DNA of 64,000 nt. Source: Parus major. Lineage: Eukaryota > Chordata > Aves > Passeriformes > Paridae. The notes below the pieces were generated by a model, which worked only from the letters and a program-made list of their open reading frames with translations, did not search any database and was not told the origin of the DNA. Both the position numbers and the translations under genes were made by a program. Below, piece after piece: positions 1 to 11,500 of the stretch. Each line of letters begins with the position of its first letter. Position 1 is the stretch's first letter. The stretch spans positions 30,074,884 through 30,138,883 of the forward strand of contig NC_031771.1 of NCBI RefSeq assembly GCF_001522545.3, read 5' to 3'.

Positions 1-129
1 CACATACACATACGTTTTCTGCACGTCCCCTCCTTTTCTCCTTTTTAACCAGACCAGTACTTTCCCTTCCAAATTTAAATCACAGGTATTTTCCCTAAGT
101 CATAATATATTTCATAGCACAAATGCAAA

Positions 130-172
<43 letters not shown>

Positions 173-3100
173 CTTACCTGCCCCAGATTACTCTAATTTA
201 ATAATCCATCTCTGCCCTCAGGATTCAGTAAATATACAAAGCCTTTGCTTTGGGTTTTAAGCTGTAACACCTCTCCCCACTTATAGGTGGTGATTATTTC
301 CTTTTCTCCACTAAGATTTTTTATCCAATAGGTTTTTTTGTATATAGCTTCTACTGACTGAGAAATAAATTTATTATTTTTATAAATGGGTGGTTGGAAA
401 CAATCATTGTGCACTTTTTTCCCTCAAGATATGTTGTTTCCAGATAGTCTTTAAAGTGAAAGCAGTTCTTTTATTTTGAAGCACCATCAACTTATTTTTT
501 ATCACAGTGTTATAATTCTGAGACCCTTCCTCCCCAAGCCGTTAACTGCTATGGATTATTACGTGCCAGCGGGTAATAGCTTCTCTCCTTAAAGAATTTT
601 CTAACATCTAATTCCCAGTAAACCACTGTTCTTTGTTTCCAGTAGTGATATACTTTAATAGTTTCTTCCTGGACATTGACTATTGCATTTTGCAGATTAT
701 TATATTCTAAAACCCTATCATATGTCACTTATCAGAGTACAAATGGTACAGAATAGATACTGCTGGAACAATAGATATTAAAATAGCTTTTTAAATGTTT
801 TAAGTACTTTAAAAATATTTGTGACTAATCTTAGTATATAAATTTAGGAAAAAGTTAACTAAATCTAAAGTCAGAACACAATTATGTAGTCTTACAAAAG
901 TTACTGTAGCTTTTGCCCTCTTTCTGTCCACAAATTTTTGCATCTTTGTAACATGTAATCTTATTTATACCATATGATACAGCCAAATAGTATAAAAGGA
1001 TAAGAAAGCAGTCACATTGTTTCAGCTTGAAATATTCCTTCTGAATTAATTTTTTCCCAATTTACTGTTATCTTCCTACTTGCTGTTTATTTTCGATTCC
1101 TTGCATTCTTTCAGAATTTTAATTGTTTTAACTCCTACATTGTCGACTCTTATTTATATATAAATTAAATGTTTATTTAGTAATTACTCTTTCCAGATCA
1201 AATTCTACTCACTCTGTATGGCGAACAGAATCATGCTAGGACTGTAATAAAGCCTTTCTCTAGTTTCTGAGTTGCACAAAGATTAGTCTGTATACCAGAG
1301 ATTTTACATTTATATCTATTTGCCTGGATGAAGTCAATAACTGTGCTCCCTACTCTTTACACTGATCAAAGCACAGCAAATTGTAATTTGGCAATAGAGA
1401 ATTAAATCAAGACAGCTATTGAACTTCTTTAGTCCTGTGCCATATAAATCTGTCATCTTTTTTTAAGTCAATCAATAGTGGGAGAATGTGTATTTTCTTT
1501 TTATTTATAAAGCAATCGTTAGCATTCTATTTGGAAATCTCCAAAATATCCCTGTCTTTCCTCTGAAATGTTAAATAAAAATAAAAACAACTTTTCTACC
1601 TTCCACTTTACTTCAACAGCCAGTGTAGCTTGGTCCCAGTATCAGCAAGGAATACATATGAAGCAGAGAGGAGCAGTAGCAAGTGAAATCAGGCATTAGG
1701 CAATTCCCAAAGGAGTGACTTCTATGAAAGGGATAAGAAACAACTGAATCATCCATTTAACATCCTCCCAGTCTTGAACATTTAAAAAAATAAAAAATAA
1801 AAAATTCTAAACAGAAGGATATTTCCCCCCTGCTTCCTTATTAGGCCTCATCTGGTCTGAGCTGCAGTAAATGCTCCTGTGGCATCATATCCAGCTGTGA
1901 CTGGCAGTGTGGTGTTGTTTCCACATGTGTTGGGAAAACATCATCACAATATCCAATGACATTTTATCATTCTTACATGTGGACAGGCACATATACAGGT
2001 ACAGATATAGATAATGCACACTTCCTAGAAAGCAAAGCACATAACAATGGAATTTCAAGTAGCACATATAACCAAGTCCTTTGGCCAGCTACCCCTTCTG
2101 TAACTAAAACTCTAAATAAACGGGAAGATAGTTTTGTTTTGATGGCATCCACTAAATGCAATCAGGAAACAGCAGCTGCAGAGCCATGTATCCATTGAAG
2201 TTAGAAGAATGGATTGTAATGGTAGAGTAATTCTGCTCTATTAATTAGAAAAAAAAAAGGCTCTGAGACAGCTGGTCCTTGTGTATGATGGATGTTAAAA
2301 TTCTTAGGAAGGCTCACATAACATAAATTGTTTTTTCTAGTTCTACAAAATAACATTGACAAAGTTGACTTTTGGCAAATGTCAAAGATTAAAATTCCCC
2401 TTTGCCCCTTCTCTTTCAGTGGAGAAAAAACAGATGCCCTGGCATGTCCAGGTCACTCCTGGGCCAGCCAGGCCAGTGACCATGGCTGATGTGAGATCTT
2501 CACGGGCTGACACTGGAGTGTATTTGGTGATGTTGCAGTGAAGGGGTTGGAGCCTCTGTGCTTCCTCACAGTGCCATGGCAGCAGAGTCTGGGAGATCTG
2601 TGCATGGCTGCCATGGGTTCAGAGCAGCTGCAGCCTCAGCAGGCAGCACAGAATCCTTGTGGAGGAACTGCATCCCAGATGGGGTACAGCCAGGTTTGGG
2701 CAGGGCTCTGGGGACTGGGGAGCTGGCACAGACACAGTGGGACAGGAAAACCACGTTGCTGCTGTACTAGCAGTTGGTTGCCCTGTTCCTAGATCCTGGA
2801 AGCTCTCATGACCAAATGTTTCCTTTTCAGAAGTAAGAACACCTGAGAAAAGGGGAAAAAACAATCCATTGATCTGCAGATGTGTAAGAACCAAGCAAAG
2901 GAGCATAGTCAAGAAGAAAAACATTCACTTCCAATCATGCTGAGATAGGACCCAGTTCTGCTGTGCAAAAGTATTAACAAACTAAAAAGCCCTTCTGTTA
3001 TCCATAGGGGTCTGTCAGCTATTACTGCACTTTTTGAAAAAAAAAAAAAACAACCCCAAAAAAACCAGACATCAATAGATTTTCACAGTAGTCCCAATAT

Positions 3101-4190
3101 CTCTCTACAGCATACAAGACAAACAGTATTAAACATCAGTCTCCAGAAAGATGGCTTTCATAAATACTGTTGGGTCCAGGAATTTAACCTTTTGTTTTGT
3201 TGAAAGTAAATTATGCCTATGCTATTTGCATTTAAAAGTTCTTGCCAGAAAATACATTAGTACAATCTGGAACTGTCTTAGGGCAGCGGCAGGACTCTTG
3301 TCCTAGACATGCTGCTTCCTTTTTCCCACATATGATGAGAATAAGTAAGACAATTAAGTAAATTTTTGAACTGCTTTTGACCATATGAGGTCTCTGAGGT
3401 CCAGTTTCTTGTTCTTTTATTTCATGGGGTTTATTTTCATATACAATTAAATACAAACCCCTCGTATTCTTTTTTTCTACTAGAGCCTTTTACATGCAAT
3501 ATGTAATGAAGACTCCTGCAGTTGCTTGATTTTGATCCAAAAATACACCTTTCTCAAAGGCATATTGCTTGAGAGTTGCCCTTACACTGAGGGTAGGTAG
3601 TGCTGTTGTTAATGTTCGTACTCAGTTGAAGTAACTTTTCATAGGAAACCAGAAGAGAGAAAGAGAACTGGAAGCAGATCCACACTAACACTGCTTACCC
3701 ACATTCTGCCAGTGACAAAGGAATGAATCAAAGCCAGAATCTTTTCAAGCATCCGCCACAAACAGTGAGTGTGTGACAGTACCACTGAACATTATTAATC
3801 CCACAGATGACCCAGAAGCCTATTCTAAGTTCTTGAGTCTCAGGAAGTAACAGTTGTATGGGTTTAAGTGCCTTCAAAATTATCTCTCTCAAAATTTTCC
3901 TTTAATGCACAAGCATTTGCTTCCCAACCATTTGATAAAGATAGGTTTGCTTAGATCACTCAGGGTGCTGAGTCATCATGCTGTGCCATTAAGACGATCT
4001 GTGTCATCATACTAGAACATACACTTGGGCCAATGAATCTTACCATAACATCTATTTTTAAATCTCTCAAGCCCAGAGATAATAGAAATATGTGCTCTAC
4101 CATGTTACCAGGATCTCCTGGCCCCCTTATTAAACTTCATCTCAATTGAAAAAAGAAAAAAAAAAACACCACAAAAAAACCTGATACTAT
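1..4190. other. Gene-free AT-rich intergenic DNA
   Basis: No exon, RNA gene or long open frame can be supported here. It contains a TA microsatellite (listed separately) and a GC-richer patch at about 2430-2830 with short overlapping open frames on both strands. That patch lacks splice sites or any recognisable protein and may be an old repeat. Confidence 0.6.
131..168. repeat. (TG)n(TA)n microsatellite
   Basis: A short TGTG stretch runs into an almost pure TA dinucleotide tract of roughly 16 units. It is likely length-polymorphic. Confidence 0.9.
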
Positions 4191-4675
4191 TGTTACGATT
4201 TGCGACAGCAAAATAACGATATGAGACTCCGAGCCTTCATTGGAGGGCACACAGCGAAGGTTTATTAAAAACACACCCTTTTTATACAGTACTTTGGTAC
4301 AATGGATATGATTGGTCATTTAGAACAACACCCCTTGACTGTTATTTCCAGGTAAATAACAAGTTAGAAAAACACCACCTGCTAGTGACTTTTCACCTTC
4401 CAAGGACTGTTTGGATTCCTCCTTACGATTTTCCAGGCCAGAGTGACAGAGTTGTGTACTTGACTTTCCCACATGCTCAAGCTAGTGCCTGAGGCCTGAA
4501 AATGTTTTATTTGACCACTGTCAATTCCCACATGATACAGCTTGTCCTTGGTAAAAAGTCTTAAATCCTGATTTCCTCAGAAAGACTATAACTGCAGGCA
4601 GGAAGATGTGGTCACAGTGTGTTTCTAAAAGCTGAGATATGCATCAAAATCACAACATTGTTAGGAATCTAACAT
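4191..4675 (-). mobile_element. Solo-type retroviral LTR, avian ERV, minus orientation
   Basis: Read on the minus strand this has the order of a retroviral LTR: a TATA box (TATAAAAAGG, plus coordinates 4277-4286), then an AATAAA polyadenylation signal (4261-4266), then a U5-like end with GGAGTCTC and a terminus of CGTAACA. The plus-strand left edge is TGTTACGATTTGCGACA, and it resembles avian LTRs I recognise. No gag, pol or env lies next to it, so it looks like a solo LTR. The right edge is uncertain: CACAACA at 4657, or AACA at about 4674. Flanking TACTAT on the left and TAACTAT on the right may be a decayed target duplication. The family (ERVK-like) is inferred. Confidence 0.75.
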
Positions 4676-6587
4676 AACTATACAAGTGAGACTTTTATTA
4701 ATCTTGATTTGTTCTAAAGAGAAAATATTGTAAACATTTTTAAAGTTATTAAATTACTTCATTACATGCTAATCTTAGGAAATATCATAAAACAAAATAT
4801 TGTTACAATCCCAATTCAGTTAATTTGAACAAATATGAATGTTTCATTTTTCCCCTGTAGTCACATTAAGATGATCCTTTTAATAATAAGGCTTAAAAAT
4901 AATCCTCTGGGAAGTTATTAGACTAGTGACTTGACATTTGAGACTCAAGTAGGTTGGCCCTACTCTTACATTCAGTTCATCAAATACTTGCTTTGTCTTA
5001 GCAGGAGATGCCTCATATCTGTATCACTTGGAGATTAATTGGACATTTTTTGAGCAGGAAACATTTATTACTGTCCCTGTGAACAAAATTATTTTAAAGA
5101 CACTACTGGTGCAAAATTTCTCCAGAGGAGTAATGTTGTGATACAACAAGTAGTTGTTCATCTCTTCAGACTCAGTTGGAACCATAAAGACACAAAACCC
5201 AATTTATGAAGACTGTTAATTATAATTTTAACTATAAATCTATTTGGTTTTTTGGGGTTTTTTTTTGTTGCTGAGAGAAAAATAGATAAACTAGGAGATA
5301 AATAAAACCATCCCTACTACAAGTAATTTTAGTGCCTCTTTCTGCCAGATTTTCATCTGATTTTCATCCAGATTTTCTTATGTTGAACAAGGTGGTAATC
5401 TTACTCTGTTTTAACTCCTAATAATTCCTTCGGATGTATGAGGCTTTCTGCCAAATTGAGGTTCACTTAGAATTCATAAAGATTTTGACCTCTTGGCCAA
5501 AGGATTAAGAAGCTGCACAAGAGGTCAGAAAAAAAGCTAAATTTTTACTTTCTGCTGGCTTTGTGTTGTTTTTATTTCTTTTTTTTTCTTTTCTTTTTTT
5601 GTGATGTAAGCACAACTGGGAAAAGTGCAAGCTGTTTGCTGCAGGAAAATTAAACTTATTTTTATGTAACTACTGGGACCAAAAACAGGCGAAACAATTA
5701 CGTATTTCTTAAGACTCCATCAGCTCCAAGGCACATCTCATAAAGGTAATTGTCTGAAGCCTCGATGATACATTCCCTTAATTAATATCCTGGAGTATGA
5801 GAACACATTTCAGATAGCATAGCCTCATCTGATTCTCACTGCAAATCACAACGGGTGAAATTCAGAACCTCATTCCTTCTGCAGAACTAAATTGCAATAT
5901 GCTCGACTTGAGATTGCTCCTTAAGACCATTCAGGGACTGAAGCTTATTCAGGGCACAGTTTGTATCTTACTGGTTTTGTGGGATTCTGTTCCTCAGAAA
6001 AGCTGCTGCAAGGCCCTTTATGTCAGAAAAATTAGTTAGTTCCCAGGAGCTCTCAGGAGCACGTAACACCAATCTCCCCCTTGTACATCATCACACCTGC
6101 AGTCAGCAGGGGTCCTCAAGTGTTGCTCCTTTCACAGAAGAGATGGATGAAAAAAGCACTGAATGAGACTGAAAACTCTGTGCTGCTTGTTTTTCCTCTT
6201 GATCTGAAATAGTCTAAAATTGGAGACCTTCCAGAAAGTTGTGGAAGACACCTGTATGAGACTGCTACAGAGGGAACAAGGAATCACTTCACAGAGACGA
6301 AGTGGAATGAAGAAATCTGTCTGCGCAGGACTAGATAGTTAATTTAACTCATCCAGGATCCTAGAGTCTTACAAATTGTATGGGAAACTAATAATAAAAA
6401 AGAGAAGATCTTTGGATATGCAGTTTTGACTATTTTAAGATAAATTTATTTTAAGTCCTTGGAGTCTTATACATCATATATACGTATCTGATATGTGCTC
6501 TGACCAAAGCAACTTCACCTTGTGACACAGCTCCAGCACCAAACTACCCTTTGCTTTTAAGCTATTCATTCCATTTTTGTTTGTCTA
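4676..6587. other. Gene-free intergenic DNA
   Basis: AT-rich, with T-rich stretches near 5245-5270 and 5575-5600. I see no exon, RNA gene or recognisable repeat family. Confidence 0.6.
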
Positions 6588-7157
6588 TGTAGAGGTTTAA
6601 CCCCAGCCAGCAGCTAAGTACCACACAATAGCTGCTCACTCCTACACCAATCAGAAGGATAAAAGGTAGAAAACTCACAGGCAGGGATGAAGACCTTTTT
6701 GTAGGGAAAGCAAAAGACACACACACAAGCAAAGCAAAACAAGGAATGAATTCACTGCCTCCCATGGGTGTTCAGCCAGCTCCAGGAGAGCAGGGCCCCA
6801 TCACGTGTGTTGGTGATTTGGAAAGACAAGAACCATTACTCCATATATGCTCCCCTTTCTCCTTCCTCCCCTCAATTGACATACAGAACATGATGTCATT
6901 TGGCCTGGAATATCCCTTTGGTCAGTTGGGGTCACCTGTCCTGGCTGTGTCTCCTCTCAGCCTCCCATGCACACCCACCTTCCTCACCAGCACAGCTGTA
7001 CAAAAAAGCAGAAAAGGCCTTGGCTCTGTGCAAGCCCTGCTCAGCAATAACAAAAACATCCCCACATTATCAGCCCCGTGTTCAGCACAAATCCAAAACA
7101 CAGCCCCATACCAGCCATTGGGAAGAAAATCAACTCTACCCCAGCCAAATCAGCACA
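6588..7157 (-). mobile_element. Passerine ERVL-type LTR, minus orientation
   Basis: The minus-strand start TGTGCTGATTTGGCTGGG, followed by a GTAGAGTTGATTTTCTTC-like motif, is the characteristic beginning of a very common songbird LTR. The minus-strand end is ...GGGGTTAAACCTCTACA. Internal landmarks seen on the plus strand are the tract around 6726-6760 (AAGCAAAGCAAAACAAGGAA), the GATGTCATTTGGC block near 6891 and the CTTGGCTCTGTGCAAG block near 7019. The length of about 570 bp fits a complete LTR. No internal retroviral genes flank it. Open frames of 157 and 94 codons that cross it on the plus strand are non-coding by-products. I found no exact target duplication. Confidence 0.85.
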
Positions 7158-8314
7158 TTCCATTGGATGGCACAACAGGTCTGACCCTGATTAAAGATTC
7201 TGTCAAATTACTACCATGACAATGATTCAAGAGAATAGACCTAGAAAATTTTTTTTACATCTGTCAAAATGAGAGGTTGACTAGATCATGATATCCCTAA
7301 AAAGCTATAGGAATACTACAATGTATGTAGCACTTGTTCAAATACCTGAAAGGTAAAGGCTTCTTTTCCATACTTTGGTGGTTTTTTTTGCCAAAATACA
7401 ACTTCCAGCCTGTGCCCTTAAGTAGGAGCATCTATAAAAGACAAGGCTATACTAAGAATTTTATGACCAACAAAAACAAGACACAACCCTCCCCTCCCCC
7501 CAAAAAACCAAAAAAAACAAACAAAAAACCCCAACCAACCAACCAACCAAAAAACAACAAGAAAAAAAACAGGCTAGAAAAGGCTTTCATATAAAAAGCA
7601 CAAAATAAGTTGATAATGATTTCTTTTCTTAGGTTATATTATTTGCTGCAAGCACTGTAGCAAACTGATTTCTACTTTCCATGTATGGATTTCATGAGAT
7701 AATGCTTAAAGTAAACCCATAATTTACAATGGTAAACAAGAAAAAAAGCAGAGTTCATTCAGCTATTGCTAGAAATGCAAATAACCTTGCTGTTGATTGT
7801 TTACAGAAGAAATGAAGACAGCATCTGTTACTCTGTTTATGCAATAGCATTCGTATAAAGATTTTATACATTCATTTTTAACAAATAAGAGGTAAAGTAA
7901 TCATTCCTCATATAATTAGCCAGGCTGATTCTACGTTTGTATCACTTTATAAATTTATTCTTCATGATACATAATGTTATTTGAAGGATAGAAAAAAAGT
8001 AATAAATAATATTAAGAAAAAAAAAATTCTGTTTCCTCCCTGAAACATTAACTTCTATTTTCATATTGTGTTAGCAGTGTTTAAACCACACTAAGCACCC
8101 CAAAAGAAAGGGTCTTCATACATCTCTGGGATTTCCTTGGCAAAACCAATAGTAGTGCTAATCTGCATGTTAGTGGTGCTGTACAGAAAGTTGATTTCTG
8201 TAATATTTTGGTGTTGTTTAACAACAGCCCTCCTTGCTAAGGAAGAAATAGAGCTAAGCTGCAACAGCATCCTTATTTTTCACTTTTTCTTTTTAAAAGT
8301 ATAATCGGTCTTAT
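7158..8314. other. Gene-free DNA with an A/C-rich simple tract
   Basis: Non-coding. The main feature is an A/C-rich low-complexity tract at about 7480-7575 containing CCAA and AAAAC runs. The rest is AT-rich with no exon-like signal. Confidence 0.6.
7480..7575. repeat. A/C-rich low-complexity tract with CCAA repeats
   Basis: Dense runs of A and C only, including four consecutive CCAA units near 7531-7550 and several poly-A runs. It is simple sequence, not coding. Confidence 0.85.
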
Positions 8315-8532
8315 TTATTTAAGATTAACATTCATGGTATCTATAGCACACTGGTAGGCATAATCTGATTTAAGCAGGTCTTGCATGACTTTTTCTGTAG
8401 CTTCATCTTCTGATCTTCCTGCTCCCACGTTCACTAATAACAGAAGACTGTGAGAGCCCTCTCCTGGTGAACAAAATTTATCTCCCTGCAGATGCTGTTT
8501 GCCAACCAGAGATTCTGAGACAGATACTCCAG
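8315..8532 (-). CDS. Candidate 3'-terminal coding exon of an unrecognised gene
   Basis: On the minus strand a good splice acceptor (CTTCTTTTACAG) precedes an open frame of 71 residues in phase 2. It ends in TAA at 8315-8317, with AATAAA-type sequence directly overlapping and following the stop (TAAATAAATAAG). The predicted peptide begins GVSVSESLVGKQHLQ, has a hydrophobic patch SLLLLVNVG, then an acidic/basic helix-like segment (GRSEDEATEKVMQDLLK), and ends DTMNVNLK. I do not recognise the family and found no upstream exon in the window. It could be a chance open frame beside a chance acceptor, a lineage-specific gene, or a decayed pseudogene. The polyadenylation signal at the stop is unusual but favours a terminal exon. 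Confidence 0.25.
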
Positions 8533-11500
8533 CTGTAAAAGAAGATAGCACTTATAATGTACTCTAAAGGTTTTTTTATTAATACTTTTCTTAAATTAAA
8601 AAAGTCACAAAACAAAGCCTTTATTTTCCAAATACCACCTTATAAAGTGAAGCAGAAAGTCAAGGAAAATACTTCCCAAAAAACTGCCATCTACAAAGAA
8701 ATACTACCTTCAATTTACATTCACACCAGTACAAGTTTTGCATGGCTAAGGTTGACACCCATCTGGAATGTTTTAAATAAAACTTCTTTAAAGATTTTTT
8801 CATTCATGATAGGTATTGAGAAGGTTGTGTGCACAGTCAATCCCCAGACATGGAATGAATGAGTGAGCCAAGTCTGAAAACCCTGAAGCATCTAAAGGGA
8901 GCCTTGGGATCTTCTGAGGTTGGCAGTGGAGAGGAAGGTCCATGGGGAACACATTCTCCTGCATAACCAACCAGAGACAGCCCGTGCTGAGTGCACAAGT
9001 TATTCTTTCGTGCTACCAAAACTGAACTTTTTTCTAGGCATTCCCCTTTACTCCTAGCACATGTAGCCTGCCCACATTATTCAGAAAGGGGATATATTAA
9101 ACACAATATCCTTTCCCTGTCTGTACTTGCTGTCCTTATTACCTATACTTGCAACATGAATTTGGCTTCTTCTCCTGCTGTGCTCTCCCCTTTCCCTGTA
9201 GCAAGAACTCAGTTTGGTTGAAACACTGTCTCTTTCACTTGCATTTCTTCTGCGGCTTATCCTCTTAGTCTGATTTGGTGTATTCAGTTTAAGGATGGAT
9301 GCTGTGTCTCTCTATTCCACCACTTCTGAGGCCTGAAAAGAATTTTAAGTTCAAACAATTTTAAGTTTAAATCAGACTAAGTCAAGGAACTACCAGACAT
9401 GCTTGGGTCCAGCTAACTATCTAGACAGCATCTCAGTTCAGAGGGAAAGGCAGTTGAAGTAATGTTGACACAGTAAGAATGCACACTTAAAGCAAAGTTC
9501 CAAGTTTCTAGTTCCTAGTTTGAGAGCTTTGGCATATTCAGAGACAACAAACACCCTTCCATTGCTGTGGCAGTGAAGCATTAAAGCAGTGATCACACCC
9601 CCACGTCTTGGGACCAGAGGACTCCACACAAAAGTTTCACAAATGTTCTTCTGGGGAGCAATGATGGCCCAAGCAGCCTCAAATGAACTCCCTGAACATT
9701 TGCATCAAAGTCACCTCAGCTGAAAGCTGAGCTTTATCCAGATTGAAAGGAACCCAGAGAGGTTTATGGGCCTGTTTTTCTGTGCACTAGCATAAATTGT
9801 GTTGCCTTATCTGAAGAGTTTGCATGGAGATGGCAGAGGTTGGCTGTGTAGCAACTGCTAGTGGAAGAATTGTTCAGAAAACAAGGAATTTAATATATGT
9901 ACTTTGCTCTTGATGTTGACTCATGGTTGGTTAAGGTGTGGTGTGTAGTCAGTGTAGCGAATTGGCAAAGCTGTATATACTGAAACTGTTACACACTGGA
10001 TAACTTTTATGATAGGCAATATTCAATCAGTTATAAAAACAAGTGCTTTACAATATAAATTTTTCTGCTTGAAAAGGGAAGTTCTAATTTTTAGCTAGCA
10101 CACAGTTGTTTTCCTGTGCAAGAAGGAAAACATGAGCAGTGAGTTATTACGTGGAAGAGCCTACCATGACTTCAGAGCCAAGCACTCCCAGTTCAGTTTG
10201 CACTAGCACTGCTATCTCTTGAAGAGCTCAAAGCAGCTGAAATACAATAAGGCCTCATTAAAAAGGAAATGCTTTTATATAAATATGAAGCTTAGATTCC
10301 TATTTCAGATGATCTAATACAAGATCTCATATCCTCTGTTTCTTTTAGAGCAGCAAAGCATGTTAACCCTGCTATTTCTAGCTTCAGCTGTAAGCTAGAA
10401 TACAGTGGTAGCAACAAGACATAGATGTCAACTGGAAGAAGTAATGTTTGGAGGCAGCATAGTGCTGGCCAATTTGATCTGTAGGCTGCTATAGCTGAAA
10501 TGTGCTGTAAAGATTCAAACTGACAGCTAGAAAAACACTTTTGTATGAAACAGATTTCAAGATTACTTTTTTTGTTTCATTTTTCACTGCCCTTTTTCTT
10601 TTTTCTACCCTAGACTTTTCCTTAAATAAACAAATATATTTTTGTCTTTGAAATTATTTGTAATTAAGGTTAAGCTCAAATGACACCAGTAGGTAGAGGG
10701 CTCATTGTTTGTCTCCAACTCAATAATTGCAGTAAAATGTTGTACAAAGCAACCCACCTCAGAGCATTTGTAATCTAAGATGGAAACTGGGGCATGTATT
10801 GTGCAAAGCTAAAAAGACCAGTCTGAGGACTTATATCGCTAAGTGAGAGAACTCAAGAACTTGCTCTCAGCCATTAACCAGCCTTGGTGTATCAAAAAAC
10901 TAACAGACAGATCATTGATAATACTGAATAATTTCCAAATTATCATAGGAGCTTTGAGGACCCTACATTAATACACCTAAGGTGGTACAAGTTTTCAGAA
11001 GTGGTAAATGCTCTGCAGACACCCCTGTAACCAGGCCAAAAGAAACCTTTGAAAAACCTCAAAGAGTGAACATATTTTTTGTTGACCTTCATTCTGGAGT
11101 TGAGAAGAAAGAGCTCTGTTGGCTGCCACTTGCTTTTTGGAGCTGTGCTTACAGTCTCAACTCACATACTTCACAGGCAAGTAAAGCAAAGTGAACGTTA
11201 ACTTCCATTTTCCCACTTTCTTGAGGTCCTGGAGAAATGAAATCCAACTGTAGAAGTTTTGTCCCTCTTTCTCTCTGTTGCTGCACTACATCTAAGGGGA
11301 AATACTTGGGACCACTTCCGAGGTCTGATCTCACCTTCTTGTCACATCCGAATACCAGACCACAAGAGCAAGGCATGGAAGGTGATACAGAATAACAGGA
11401 GAACAAGACACAAGACATGACACCTAATGTACCATTTCTAAGTACAGCCAAGAAACCTAGTTCCAATCCCATTTATTTAATCTAGTAAAATTATTTTGGG

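Noticed and set aside
6746..7219. 157-codon plus-strand open frame
   Set aside because: It lies inside and antisense to a recognised LTR, with no retroviral or host protein similarity.
11149..11472. 107-codon minus-strand open frame
   Set aside because: No domain, no splice context and low-information composition; consistent with chance.
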